From Erythrobacter sp. (lineage in GTDB: Bacteria; Pseudomonadota; Alphaproteobacteria; Sphingomonadales; Sphingomonadaceae), in the NCBI GenBank assembly GCA_009993635.1, contig JAACTC010000005.1:620001-684000 (forward strand): 64,000 bases of DNA, read 5' to 3'. The notes under the pieces are model-generated. The model saw only the letters and a list, made by a program, of their open reading frames with translations. It ran no database searches and had not been told where the DNA came from. Positions 1-8,334 of the stretch are shown piece after piece. Both the position numbers and the translations under genes were made by a program. Numbering within the stretch: the first letter of the stretch is position 1; each line of letters begins with the position of its first letter.

Positions 1-821
1 GGCTCGATGCTGGTCATGCCCACCGCCTGCAGCACGCTGAGGTGCTTGATGTACTCATCGCCAAAGGTCATCCAGAAGCGCGCACGCTCCAGCTCGGGCA
101 CGAACTTGGCGAGGCTTTCCAGCTCTTCGTGATACATCATGTAGGCGTTCTTCGGGCCGACTTCCTCGAAGTCGAATTCGGTCTTCACCTGCATCGCGGG
201 AGTTTCCACCCACTCGCCGTTTTCCCAGTGGCGGGCAGGCGCGGTCACTTCGCGGATGTTGATTTCCGGGTTGAAATTGGTCGCAAAGGCCTGCCCGTGA
301 TCGCCGCCATTGCAGTCCAGAATATCGAGCTGGCGGATGGTCTTGAGCTTGTGTTTCTTGAGCCACATCGTGAACACCGATGTCACACCCGGATCGAAGC
401 CCGAGCCGAGCAATGCGGTCAGCCCCGCGTCCTTGAAGCGGTCGTGATAGGCCCACTGCCAGTGATATTCGAACTTCGCCTCGTCCTTGGGCTCGTAGTT
501 CGCGGTGTCGAGGTAATCGACACCCGCTTCGAGGCAGGCGTCCATGATCGGCAGATCCTGATAGGGAAGCGCCAGATTGACGACCAGTTTCGGTTCGATC
601 TTCCTGATCAGGTTGATCATTGCGGGCACTTCCTCGGCATCGATCTCGTAGGTCGAGACATCCACGCCAGTGCGCTCCTTCACCGAGGCAGCAATCGCAT
701 CGCACTTCGATTTCGTGCGGCTGGCGAGGTGGATGTCGCTGAAAATGCCCTTGTTCATCGCCATCTTGTGGACGCAGACCGAGCTGACGCCCCCTGCCCC
801 GATCACCAGTACCTTCGCCAT
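1..821 (-). CDS. Saccharopine dehydrogenase / carboxynorspermidine synthase family protein (3' end outside window)
   Basis: Reading the minus strand from the ATG at 821 gives MAKVLVIGAGGVSSVCVHKM, an N-terminal Rossmann GxGxxS/G dinucleotide-binding loop. It continues open to the window edge (about 273 residues), so the C-terminus is missing. Later segments such as NLALPYQDLPIMDACLEAG and LGSGFDPGVTSVF are typical of the saccharopine-dehydrogenase-like family whose bacterial members act as carboxynorspermidine synthase (NADPH-dependent condensation of aspartate semialdehyde with a diamine in polyamine synthesis). An AAAGGA ribosome site lies about 6 bases before the ATG. The usual partner, carboxynorspermidine decarboxylase, would lie past the left edge and cannot be seen. 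The family call is firm; the exact substrate is inferred. Confidence 0.85.
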   Translation of the reverse strand, partial: MAKVLVIGAGGVSSVCVHKMAMNKGIFSDIHLASRTKSKCDAIAASVKERTGVDVSTYEIDAEEVPAMINLIRKIEPKLVVNLALPYQDLPIMDACLEAGVDYLDTANYEPKDEAKFEYHWQWAYHDRFKDAGLTALLGSGFDPGVTSVFTMWLKKHKLKTIRQLDILDCNGGDHGQAFATNFNPEINIREVTAPARHWENGEWVETPAMQVKTEFDFEEVGPKNAYMMYHEELESLAKFVPELERARFWMTFGDEYIKHLSVLQAVGMTSIE

Positions 822-1045
822 GTGTATTCCTTTCGAATTCGAATCTTTGCGCGCGCACTTACCCAAACGGGCGCGCGGCACCAAATGATCCGCGTTGCAC
901 CCTTTCCTAATCGGGTCGACCCGCTCTATCGGAGGCGCATGATCGGTCTGCCCTCACAACGCGATAGCCACACAATGCGCCGCCAGCGGGCAGGCGGACT
1001 TTTCAGCCTTGGACACTGTGTCAGGTGTGTCAGGACCATGGGACA

Positions 1046-2011
1046 ATGGGTGCAGGCGTGAGCGATATGCGCAGCCCCACCCGCGATGGCGTACTGGCCG
1101 CAGCGCGCAGTATTGCGCAGATCCTGCCGCCTACCCCGCTGCTGCCGGTGGAGATCGAAGGCGTTCGCTGCCGGGTGAAGGCTGAGTGCCTGCAACCGAT
1201 CGGCGCGTTCAAGATACGCGGCGGCTGGTGGCGGCTTTCCAACCTGACCGAGGAAGAGCGCAAACGCGGCGTGGTCGCGGTGTCCAGCGGCAATCATGCG
1301 CAGGGCGTTGCCTGGGCGGCGAAGACGCTCGGCATCAAGGCCGCGATCGTGATGCCCCGCAATGCGCCCAAGGTGAAGCTGGAGGCGACCGAGGCACTCG
1401 GAGCGGAGATCATCCTGTATGATCGCCCCGGTGAGGATCGCGACGAGGTCGCCGCGCGCGAGATCGCGAGGCGCGGTGCAGTGCTGGTCCACGCCTTTGC
1501 CGATCCGTGGGTGATAGAGGGGCAAGGCAGCGCGGGGATCGAGATTACGCAGCAGCTGGGCAAGCAGCCGCCGATGATCCTCGCCTGCTGTGGCGGCGGC
1601 GGGCTTGCCGCCGGGCTCGCCCTCGCCTGCCCGGAAAGCGCGGTAGTCCCGGTCGAGCCTTATGGGTGGGACATGGTCGGCCAGGCCCTCGCCAAAGGGG
1701 AGATCGTTCAGGTCGCGGATGATGCGCCGCAAACCATCTGCGACGCGCTTCAGCCGCCAGCGACCAAGCCGATCAACCTCGATGTGCTGCGCGACCGCGC
1801 GCATTCCGGCGTCACCGTGACCGACGACGAGGTGCGCGAGGCGCAGCGTTTCGCCTTCGCGCGGCTGGGCCTCGTCACGGAACCGGGCGGCGCGGCAGCT
1901 CTTGCGGCAGCCCTTGCCGGTAAGCTAGCGATGGAAGCCGACACCACGATCATGGTCACCGGTCGCAATACGGACCCCGCCGCATTCGCCGCCACGATCG
2001 ATCCGCGCTGA
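1046..2011 (+). CDS. PLP-dependent threonine/serine dehydratase-like enzyme
   Basis: Fold-type II PLP enzyme of the threonine dehydratase / serine racemase group, about 320 residues. The PLP lysine motif is seen as GAFKIRGG, followed by SSGNHAQGVAWAA (substrate and phosphate region) and a glycine-rich CCGGGGLAAG loop that binds the PLP phosphate. There is no C-terminal ACT regulatory domain, so it resembles short catabolic or racemase-like members rather than biosynthetic IlvA. The start is uncertain. ATG 1046 has AGGA 10 bases upstream; GTG 1058 and ATG 1067 are in-frame alternatives, and 1067 gives an N-terminus close to the start of the conserved fold. It stands alone, 27 bases before btaA. 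The substrate is not determined by sequence alone. Confidence 0.85.
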   Translation: MGAGVSDMRSPTRDGVLAAARSIAQILPPTPLLPVEIEGVRCRVKAECLQPIGAFKIRGGWWRLSNLTEEERKRGVVAVSSGNHAQGVAWAAKTLGIKAAIVMPRNAPKVKLEATEALGAEIILYDRPGEDRDEVAAREIARRGAVLVHAFADPWVIEGQGSAGIEITQQLGKQPPMILACCGGGGLAAGLALACPESAVVPVEPYGWDMVGQALAKGEIVQVADDAPQTICDALQPPATKPINLDVLRDRAHSGVTVTDDEVREAQRFAFARLGLVTEPGGAAALAAALAGKLAMEADTTIMVTGRNTDPAAFAATIDPR

Positions 2012-2038
2012 AAACCGCGCACACAACGGAGTACCCCG

Positions 2039-3253
2039 ATGCCGCAAGGCGAAGCCCACATTATCGACCGTTCGGTCGTCCGCAAAAGCTCCGGCCTGAA
2101 GGATACGCTGCTCGACAAGGCCTTTGCCACCGCGTTTCGCGGGCTGGTCTATGCCCAGATCTGGGAAGACCCCGTGGTCGACATGGAAGGCCTGCAGATC
2201 AACGAGGACAGCCGCGTGCTGTGTATTGCCAGCGGCAGCTGCAACGCGCTGAGCTACCTCACTGCCAACCCCGCGGCGATCACCGCGGTCGATCTCAACC
2301 GTGCGCATATCGCGCTCGGCCGGTTGAAGATCGCGGCGATCAACGCGCTGCCCAATTACGACCTGTTCCGCCGCTTCTTCGCGCATTCCGATTACAAGGA
2401 AAATGTGGCGATCTACAAGGATCGCATCGCCCCGCTGCTGGACGATGAAAGCCGCAAATACTGGGAAGGCCGCGATATTCGCGGGCGTCGCCGGATCACC
2501 CAGTTCCAGCGCGGGATCTACAAGCAAGGGCTGCTCGGCAACTTCATCGGCATGGCCCACCTGTTCGCCAAGCTGTACGGCGTGGACCTGCGCAAGGTGC
2601 TGGAAGCGCCCACCGTGGAAGAACAGCGCGAGGTGTTCGAGAACGAGCTGGCGCCGGTGTTCGACAAGAAGTTCGTGCGCTGGGTGACCAACCAGCCCGC
2701 ATCGCTGTTCGGCCTCGGCATTCCGCCCGCGCAGTACGACGCGCTCGCGGGCGACGAGAAGATGGCCGAAGTGCTGCGCAAGCGGCTCGAAAAGCTGGCC
2801 TGCGATTTCGACGTGAAGGACAACTACTTCGCCTGGCAGGCGTTCAATCGCGGCTATTCGAAAGACGAAGACGCACCGCTGCCGCCCTATCTCCAGCGCG
2901 AGAATTACGCAGACCTGCGCGAACGGGTCGCCAAGCTGAGTGTGCAGCGCGCGAACCTTTCCGAATTCCTCTCGTCGCAACCTGCGATGAGCCTCGACCG
3001 ATACGTCTTCCTCGACGCGCAGGACTGGATGGACGACATCCAGCTGACAAACCTGTGGCGCGAAGTGACCCGCACCGCTCGCAACGGCGCGCGCGTGCTG
3101 TTCCGTACCGCTGCCGAACCCAGCCTGCTGCCGGGCCGCGTGCCGAACGAAATCCTCGATAAGTGGACCTATCACGAAGAGCTGTCGAAGGATCTGACGC
3201 AGCGTGATCGCAGCTCGATCTACGGCGGCGTCCACCTCTACGAGCTCGCCTGA
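2039..3253 (+). CDS. btaA: BtaA-like S-adenosylmethionine:diacylglycerol 3-amino-3-carboxypropyltransferase (DUF3419)
   Basis: The 404-residue protein matches the BtaA family. This enzyme moves the 3-amino-3-carboxypropyl group of SAM to diacylglycerol, the first step of the betaine lipid DGTS. Recognised features are the N-terminal LVYAQIWEDPVVD segment, a SAM-binding loop VLCIASGSCNALSYL followed by AVDLNRAH, the FQRGIYKQGLLG segment, and near the C-terminus FLDAQDWMDD and RVLFRTAAEPSLLPGRV. The stop overlaps the start of the next gene by one base (TGATG), and that gene is a BtaB-like methyltransferase, so the pair forms a complete two-enzyme betaine lipid module. In bacteria such lipids often replace phospholipids under phosphate limitation. 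No Pho box was identified upstream. Confidence 0.9.
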   Translation: MPQGEAHIIDRSVVRKSSGLKDTLLDKAFATAFRGLVYAQIWEDPVVDMEGLQINEDSRVLCIASGSCNALSYLTANPAAITAVDLNRAHIALGRLKIAAINALPNYDLFRRFFAHSDYKENVAIYKDRIAPLLDDESRKYWEGRDIRGRRRITQFQRGIYKQGLLGNFIGMAHLFAKLYGVDLRKVLEAPTVEEQREVFENELAPVFDKKFVRWVTNQPASLFGLGIPPAQYDALAGDEKMAEVLRKRLEKLACDFDVKDNYFAWQAFNRGYSKDEDAPLPPYLQRENYADLRERVAKLSVQRANLSEFLSSQPAMSLDRYVFLDAQDWMDDIQLTNLWREVTRTARNGARVLFRTAAEPSLLPGRVPNEILDKWTYHEELSKDLTQRDRSSIYGGVHLYELA

Positions 3254-3918
3254 TGGCAAAGAAGCCGGGGCAGGTACGCGATCACGCGGCGCTGATGGAT
3301 TCGATCTATCGCGGCCAGAAGTACATCTACGACGCCACGCGCAAATATTACCTGTTCGGGCGCGACGATCTGATCCGCGGGCTCGACTGCCAGCCGGGCG
3401 ACGCGGTGCTGGAGATCGCCTGCGGCACGGGGCGCAACCTTGCCAAGGTGCAGCACGCCTACCCGGGCACCCGGCTGTTCGGCATCGATATTTCGGCCGA
3501 AATGCTCAAGACCGCGGCGGGCAAGCTCGGCACCAGCGCGATCCTTGCGCCTGCCGATGCGCGCCAGTTCGATGCGCGCGCGATGCTGGGGCGGCCGACA
3601 TTCGAACGCGTGATCCTGTCCTACTCGATCTCGATGATCCCCGACTGGGATCGCGCGCTGTGCCATGCGGCGAAGCTGGTGGCGCCGGGCGGATCGCTGC
3701 ATGTCGTGGACTTCGGCAGCTACAGCGCGCGGCCGGGCCTTGGTCCGAAAATCCTCAGATGGTGGCTCGAACAATTCCATGTGTCCCCCCGGCTCGACCT
3801 GCCCATGGTCGCCGAAGACCTCGGCTCGGGGCCGGGCTGGCGGCGAGAAGGGCGCGACGGAATGGGCGGCTATTACCGGCTCGAACGGCTCTATCGCGAG
3901 CAGCCGCAGCCCGATTGA
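3253..3918 (+). CDS. btaB: BtaB-like SAM-dependent N-methyltransferase
   Basis: The 221-residue class I methyltransferase shows motif I VLEIACGTGRNL and an acidic motif II after LFGIDISAEML. The N-terminal HAALMDSIYRGQKYIYDATRKYY segment is typical of BtaB. BtaB methylates the amino group of diacylglyceryl-homoserine three times to make DGTS. Its start codon overlaps the btaA stop, implying translational coupling and a joint pathway. The sequence supports the methyltransferase call directly; the lipid substrate is inferred from similarity and from adjacency to btaA. Confidence 0.88.
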   Translation: MAKKPGQVRDHAALMDSIYRGQKYIYDATRKYYLFGRDDLIRGLDCQPGDAVLEIACGTGRNLAKVQHAYPGTRLFGIDISAEMLKTAAGKLGTSAILAPADARQFDARAMLGRPTFERVILSYSISMIPDWDRALCHAAKLVAPGGSLHVVDFGSYSARPGLGPKILRWWLEQFHVSPRLDLPMVAEDLGSGPGWRREGRDGMGGYYRLERLYREQPQPD

Positions 3919-3977
3919 CGATGCCGAAAGGCGAATGTAGGTTTTGATAGAAAACTGGTTTTGGGGGAGAGAAAACG

Positions 3978-4415
3978 ATGCAGGCTCAAATGTTGGCGCC
4001 CGCTGCGGTATTGGTCGCCTGGTCGCTGGTGATGCTGGTCTGGATGGCGCTCACGCGCTTTCCGGCGATGAAGAAGGCGCAGGTCGGCTTCGGTAAGTCG
4101 AAGCCTGGCGGCCGGGGTCAGGATCTGGACGGCGTGGTACCCGACAAGGTGCAGTGGAAATCTCACAATTACGCGCACCTGATGGAACAGCCGACGCTGT
4201 TCTACGCCGTGGTGGTGATCCTCGCGCTGGTCGCGCCCAGCCCGCTGGCGATCCTGCTGGCGTGGATTTACGTGGCGATCCGCATCGTCCATTCGATCTG
4301 GCAGGCGACGGTGAACATCGTGATGGTTCGCTTCCTCCTGTTTATCGCATCCACAATCGCCCTGGTCGCCCTTTCGATCATGGCCTTAATCGCAACACTC
4401 GGAGCGCCCGCATGA
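3978..4415 (+). CDS. MAPEG-family membrane protein (first of a tandem pair)
   Basis: The 145-residue protein has about four hydrophobic segments: roughly 8-26, a central one near 77-96, then 100-118 and 122-141. The loop VQWKSHNYAHLMEQPTLFYA has the arrangement seen in MAPEG (membrane-associated eicosanoid/glutathione) proteins of bacteria. A GGGGGAGA-like ribosome site lies just before ATG 3978. The 3' end overlaps the next gene by four bases (ATGA), and that gene is a clear paralogue. The enzymatic role of bacterial MAPEG proteins is usually unknown, and no substrate can be named. Confidence 0.8.
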   Translation: MQAQMLAPAAVLVAWSLVMLVWMALTRFPAMKKAQVGFGKSKPGGRGQDLDGVVPDKVQWKSHNYAHLMEQPTLFYAVVVILALVAPSPLAILLAWIYVAIRIVHSIWQATVNIVMVRFLLFIASTIALVALSIMALIATLGAPA

Positions 4416-4849
4416 TCGGCATGGACATCCTGCAACCCGTCGTCGCCCTGATGATCTGGACGATGATCGTCTGGGTCTGGATGTACGCGACCCGCATCCC
4501 CGCGATGCAGAAGAACCCGGATATCGACACCAAAAACCTGCGCGGCGGGGCCGGTTTCGATCTCGACCGGCTGCTGCCCGACCGGGTCCAGTGGAAGGCG
4601 CACAACTACAACCATCTGCACGAACAGCCGACCGTGTTCTACGCGGTCGCGATCGTGCTCGCGATCATCGGCGCGGGCGATGGCATTCCGGCGCTGCTGG
4701 CGTGGATCTACACCGGCCTGCGGGTCATCCACACGCTGGTGCAGGTAACCGCGAACAAGGTGATGGTGCGGTTCGTGCTGTTCGCGATTTCCAGCTTCGT
4801 GCTGATGGCGCTGATCGGTTTCGCAGCGGCGCGGGTGTTCGGCAGCTAG
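4412..4849 (+). CDS. MAPEG-family membrane protein (second of a tandem pair)
   Basis: The 145-residue paralogue of the preceding gene shares the layout: N-terminal membrane segment, RIPAMQK loop, then VQWKAHNYNHLHEQPTVFYA, then three hydrophobic helices. The start is ATG 4412, overlapping the upstream stop. A longer open frame extends upstream but only as a shadow of the first MAPEG gene. The two genes appear to come from tandem duplication and may form hetero-oligomers (MAPEG proteins are trimers). It ends four bases before the convergent trxB stop. Function unknown. Confidence 0.8.
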   Translation: MIGMDILQPVVALMIWTMIVWVWMYATRIPAMQKNPDIDTKNLRGGAGFDLDRLLPDRVQWKAHNYNHLHEQPTVFYAVAIVLAIIGAGDGIPALLAWIYTGLRVIHTLVQVTANKVMVRFVLFAISSFVLMALIGFAAARVFGS

Positions 4850-4853
4850 GCCG

Positions 4854-5837
4854 TCACTCCGCCGCTTCGACTTCCTCAACGTGGCCGTCCAGCTCGATTT
4901 CGAGGCCTGACAGGAACCGCTCCGCATCCAGCGCGGCCATGCAGCCGGTGCCGGCCGCGGTCACCGCCTGGCGGTAGGTGTGGTCCATCACATCGCCGCA
5001 GGCGAACACGCCGGGGATCTCGGTGCGCGGAGTGCCGGGCTCGACCATCAGGTAGCCGCCGTCGTCGGTCGGCAGCTGGCCGGTGAACAGCTCGGTCGCA
5101 GGGGCATGGCCGATGGCGACGAACGCGCCGTCGACTTCGAGCGTGCTCTCCTCGCCGGTCTGCGTGTCCTTCAGCACGAGGTGATGCAGCGCGCCGTTCT
5201 CACCCGGCTCGAACCGTTCGACCGCCTTGTTCCACAGCGGGGTAATCTTGTCGGATTTGAACAGGCGATCCTGCAGGATCTTCTCGGCGCGCAGCTCGTC
5301 GCGGCGATGGATCAGCGTAACGTCGTCCGAATGGTTGGTGAGGTACAGGGCTTCCTCGACCGCGGTGTTGCCGCCGCCAATCACCGCGACCTTCTTGCCG
5401 CGATAGAAGAACCCGTCGCAGGTCGCGCAGGCGGACACGCCCTTGCCGCCCAGTTCCTGCTCGCCCGGCACGCCGAGCCATTTGGCGGAGGCGCCGGTGG
5501 CGATCACCACCGTGTCGCCGATGTACTCGTCGCCGCTATCGCCCACCGCGCGAAACGGGGAGCCGTTCCTGAGATCGATCTCCACGATCGTATCCCAGTG
5601 CATCTTCGTGCCGACATGCTCTGCCTGCGCGCGCATCTGGTCCATCAGCCACGGCCCCTGGACGACGTCCGCGAAGCCGGGGTAGTTCTCGACATCGGTG
5701 GTGATGGTCAGCTGCCCGCCCGGTTGCAGTCCCTGAACCATGATCGGTTCCAGCATGGCGCGCGCGCCATAGATCGCGGCGCTGTAGCCCGCGGGTCCGG
5801 ATCCGATGATGAGCATCTTGGTGCGGTGCGTCGCCAT
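4854..5837 (-). CDS. trxB: Thioredoxin-disulfide reductase
   Basis: The 327-residue flavoprotein uses NADPH to reduce thioredoxin in the cytoplasm. The FAD-binding GSGPAGYSAAIYGARA motif is at the N-terminus. The redox-active CATC motif sits in SACATCDGFFYRGK, the NADPH-binding GGGNTAVEEALYL follows, and the second FAD motif GVFACGDVMDHTYRQA is near the C-terminus. The length matches low-molecular-weight bacterial TrxR. The acidic tail (EIELDGHVEEVEAAE) extends slightly beyond the core. It is transcribed toward the MAPEG pair. Confidence 0.97.
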   Translation of the reverse strand: MATHRTKMLIIGSGPAGYSAAIYGARAMLEPIMVQGLQPGGQLTITTDVENYPGFADVVQGPWLMDQMRAQAEHVGTKMHWDTIVEIDLRNGSPFRAVGDSGDEYIGDTVVIATGASAKWLGVPGEQELGGKGVSACATCDGFFYRGKKVAVIGGGNTAVEEALYLTNHSDDVTLIHRRDELRAEKILQDRLFKSDKITPLWNKAVERFEPGENGALHHLVLKDTQTGEESTLEVDGAFVAIGHAPATELFTGQLPTDDGGYLMVEPGTPRTEIPGVFACGDVMDHTYRQAVTAAGTGCMAALDAERFLSGLEIELDGHVEEVEAAE

Positions 5838-5900
5838 GTGCGAAGCTCTCCTGTCAGTCTGAAGTCTTGGGATCGAATATGGGGATCGAGGCGCGCAGAG

Positions 5901-6683
5901 TCACGCCACGAAGCGTGCCTGCAGAGCATCCCGCAAGGTGTCATCCACACCAATCGCCTGGTCGAGGAATGCGTCCAGCGATCCCCAGTTGTCGTCCACC
6001 ACCGCGAAGAAGCGGTCGAAATAGGCTTCGCGCACCTCCATCAACTCGGCCACGACATCGCGCGGCAGCGGGCCAAGCCGCGCCTCTATCCCCGGGAGCG
6101 ACTGCCTTTCGAGGATTTCGTAAGTCGGTGCATCATTGGTGCGCAGGAACTCGGCCAGCATGTCGGCGCGCGATACGCCGAGGATGTGGTGCAGCAGTGC
6201 CGCCGCTATCCCCGTGCGATCCTTGCCTGCAAAGCAGTGGACCAGGCTGGCACCGTCGCGTTCGGCCAGCGCGCGAAGATATTGACCGAAAATCGTCTGC
6301 ATCGCCGCGTTGCGCGGCATCCGGCTGTAGACGCCCAGCATCCGCTCTTGCGCCGCTTCCTTGGTCAGCGCCAGCTTCTCCTGCGGCTCGTGCGGCGGGC
6401 GCGAGCTGGTTTCGCCATCGTAGAACACGACCTCGCCGTCCCACAGGTCGGGGCGGCGGCACGGATGCCGCTCCCGCTCGGCATTGCCGCGCAGGTCGAT
6501 CACGGTGCGGATGCCCAGTTCGGCAAAGGTCCGCAGATCGTCTTCGCTCGCTTCGCAATGCTGGCCCGAACGATAGAGCAGCCCGGTAACGACGCGGCCC
6601 CCGCCCTGCGTCGGATAGCCGCCGTAATCGCGGAAATTGTGAATGCCTTCGGTGGCGAGGAAGGTCGCTGCTGGTTCGGTCAT
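5901..6683 (-). CDS. Tyrosine-protein phosphatase (Y_phosphatase3 / dual-specificity-like)
   Basis: The protein has about 260 residues. The catalytic P-loop HCFAGKDRTGIAAALL fits the CX5R signature of cysteine phosphatases and is of the HCxxGKDRTG type found in bacterial Y_phosphatase3 proteins. The N-terminal GIHNFRDYGGYPTQGGG and RSGQHCEAS segments are also characteristic. These enzymes dephosphorylate phosphotyrosine and sometimes phosphoinositides; the physiological substrate here is unknown. ATG 6683 was chosen; an in-frame GTG two codons earlier (6689) is an alternative. It lies downstream of, and in the same direction as, the CitE-like gene with a 63-base gap. Confidence 0.88.
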   Translation of the reverse strand: MTEPAATFLATEGIHNFRDYGGYPTQGGGRVVTGLLYRSGQHCEASEDDLRTFAELGIRTVIDLRGNAERERHPCRRPDLWDGEVVFYDGETSSRPPHEPQEKLALTKEAAQERMLGVYSRMPRNAAMQTIFGQYLRALAERDGASLVHCFAGKDRTGIAAALLHHILGVSRADMLAEFLRTNDAPTYEILERQSLPGIEARLGPLPRDVVAELMEVREAYFDRFFAVVDDNWGSLDAFLDQAIGVDDTLRDALQARFVA

Positions 6684-6746
6684 CGGCACCCGGTGGCAGG
6701 GACTGGCGCACCACGCAACCGGCTAGGCGGGCAGAGCCGCCCGAAA

Positions 6747-7661
6747 TCAGCCGCCGGCGAGCTCGATCAGGGTATGCGCCTGCTTGAGATGCGGGATGTC
6801 GATCATCTCGCCATCGAGTTGCAGCGCCCCGGAACCGGGATTGCCTTCGAACAGGGCGACGATCCTGCGGGCGCGGGCGAGCTCATCCTCCGACGGAGTG
6901 AAAGCGCGGTTGATCGGCTCGATCTGCGCCGGGTGGATCGCCATCATCCCGCGAAAGCCGAGGCGGCGGGCATCCTGCGCGGTTCGCGCCAGCCGGTCGA
7001 GATCGCGGAAATTCGGGTCGATCGTCTCTACCGGGGCGATCCCCGCCGCATTGGCCCCGGCAAGGCATAGCGTGCGGGCAAGCGCAAAGGGCTCCAGCAG
7101 CTGGCCGTTCTCGTCGCGATTGGCGGCCGCGCCGAACGCGGCGGCAAGGTCTTCCGCCCCCCAAGTAAGTGCATCGAGCCGCGGCACGCCCGCGTAGTCC
7201 CCCAGGCGAAACAGTGCAGGCGCGGTCTCGGTTGCGACGACGATCAGGCGGATCGATTCAGCCTCGACCCCGGCCGACGCCTCCAGCGCGGTGAGGTAGT
7301 GCCCCAGCTGCAGCGCCTCATCGGGTGTCGCCTTGGGCAGCATGATCCCGTCGGGCCGATGCGGCACGACGGCGACGAGATCGGCGAGCGTATGTGAGGT
7401 GTCGAGCGGATTGATCCGCACCCACAGCGGCTTGCCACGACCGCCTTGTGCCAGCGCATCCGCGACGAGCGCGCGCGCATCATCCTTGGCGCTCTCCGCA
7501 ACCGAGTCTTCCAGATCGAGGATGATGAGATCGGCATCTCCGCCCAGCGCCTTTTCCAGCTTGCGCTGCGAATCGCCGGGCACGAACAGCAGCGAACGCG
7601 CCGCCCACGGGTGGATCTTCGCGGAAGATACCGCGGCGGCAGACGGGGTTCTGGTAATCAT
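6747..7661 (-). CDS. HpcH/HpaI aldolase / CitE-like lyase (CoA ester lyase)
   Basis: The 304-residue TIM-barrel protein of the citrate lyase beta subunit-like family contains ARSLLFVPGDSQRKLEKAL, LIILDLEDSVAE with the metal-binding acidic residues, WVRINPLD, GIMLPKA and GFRGMMAIHPAQIEPIN. Members cleave or form C-C bonds of CoA esters (malyl-CoA, citramalyl-CoA, citryl-CoA). No citrate lyase alpha, gamma or accessory genes are adjacent, so a stand-alone CitE-like role such as citramalyl-CoA or malyl-CoA lyase or thioesterase is more likely than citrate fermentation. The substrate is not determined. Confidence 0.85.
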   Translation of the reverse strand: MITRTPSAAAVSSAKIHPWAARSLLFVPGDSQRKLEKALGGDADLIILDLEDSVAESAKDDARALVADALAQGGRGKPLWVRINPLDTSHTLADLVAVVPHRPDGIMLPKATPDEALQLGHYLTALEASAGVEAESIRLIVVATETAPALFRLGDYAGVPRLDALTWGAEDLAAAFGAAANRDENGQLLEPFALARTLCLAGANAAGIAPVETIDPNFRDLDRLARTAQDARRLGFRGMMAIHPAQIEPINRAFTPSEDELARARRIVALFEGNPGSGALQLDGEMIDIPHLKQAHTLIELAGG

Positions 7662-7690
7662 TCCCCTGCCCTAGCGCGCGGGCGGCGATC

Positions 7691-8017
7691 TCACCAGAGA
7701 CGACACTTCACGCTGATGTCGCGCGCGATGGCCTTGCGCTGGCGCGGATGGGCGCGATCGGAAGACGACCAGTCGATCTGGTAATCGATCGATTCGTAAA
7801 TCGTGGTGCGCGGCGTCCATGAATCCGCGCATGCCATGCGCGCGGCCATCTCTACCTTCCGCGCCAGCTCGCGCCGGGCTTCATCGGAACTGTTGAAAAA
7901 GCCCGATTCCACTCCGCTATCCAGCTGCACCAGAACTGCGCGTTCGGCTTGTTCCGCCTGCGCCGGCCCTGCGATTGCGATGGCCAAGGTGGCGGCCATG
8001 ACGATTTTCCGGTTCAT
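7691..8017 (-). CDS. Small exported protein, UrcA-like
   Basis: The 108-residue protein starts at ATG 8017 with a signal peptide (MNRKIVMAATLAIAIAGPAQA). The mature part includes a helical stretch with basic and small residues (EARRELARKVEMAARMAC) and ends in a conserved-looking cysteine motif (VKCRLW). The pattern of a helix followed by AARxxC resembles the UrcA family common in Sphingomonadales and Caulobacterales, whose function is not established. The two cysteines could form a periplasmic disulfide. The family call is moderate; exported small protein is firm. Confidence 0.65.
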   Translation of the reverse strand: MNRKIVMAATLAIAIAGPAQAEQAERAVLVQLDSGVESGFFNSSDEARRELARKVEMAARMACADSWTPRTTIYESIDYQIDWSSSDRAHPRQRKAIARDISVKCRLW

Positions 8018-8334
8018 CCCCCGACTCCCCCAACAGCGCCCTCTTATCCATGGCGCAGACACAGCGTCGCAAGTTCACCGAAAACCGTCAAGTCGGGGCG
8101 GCGGTTGTGGCGCAGAGCGGGACCGCCGAGCCCACCTGCCCGAAGGCTGACCGGCCCCTTGCAGTGCTTCGACCAGCCAAACGAAGATTTCGGAAGCCAA
8201 GACGGCAATCTTGGTGTAAGGGCACGCGATCATCGTCGAATGGCGATCGCCTATTCCACCTTCCCCCTTGCACCCGATGGCCCCTCGTGGCCACGCGACG
8301 CGTTCGCGCGCGTGCTGCACCCAAGAGTATTGTC
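8018..8334. promoter_or_regulatory. Divergent intergenic region with long leader of the DEAD-box helicase gene
   Basis: These 317 bases lie between the UrcA-like gene (minus) and the helicase (plus). An open frame runs through it from ATG 8050 in phase with the helicase, but its translation is arginine/proline rich and does not resemble the helicase family N-terminus, so it is read as non-coding leader. A short inverted pair AAGATT / AATCTT occurs near 8180-8210. DEAD-box helicase mRNAs in bacteria often have long regulatory 5' leaders. No clear promoter boxes could be assigned. Confidence 0.4.

Noticed and set aside
4980-7070. Long plus-strand open frame of 696 codons
   Set aside because: It lies antisense to trxB, the phosphatase and part of the CitE-like gene, which have clear motifs. 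It shows no recognisable domain and is a high-GC shadow.
8050-8334. N-terminal extension of the DEAD-box helicase from ATG 8050
   Set aside because: The extension is Arg/Pro rich and unlike helicase N-termini; the family start fits TTG 8335.
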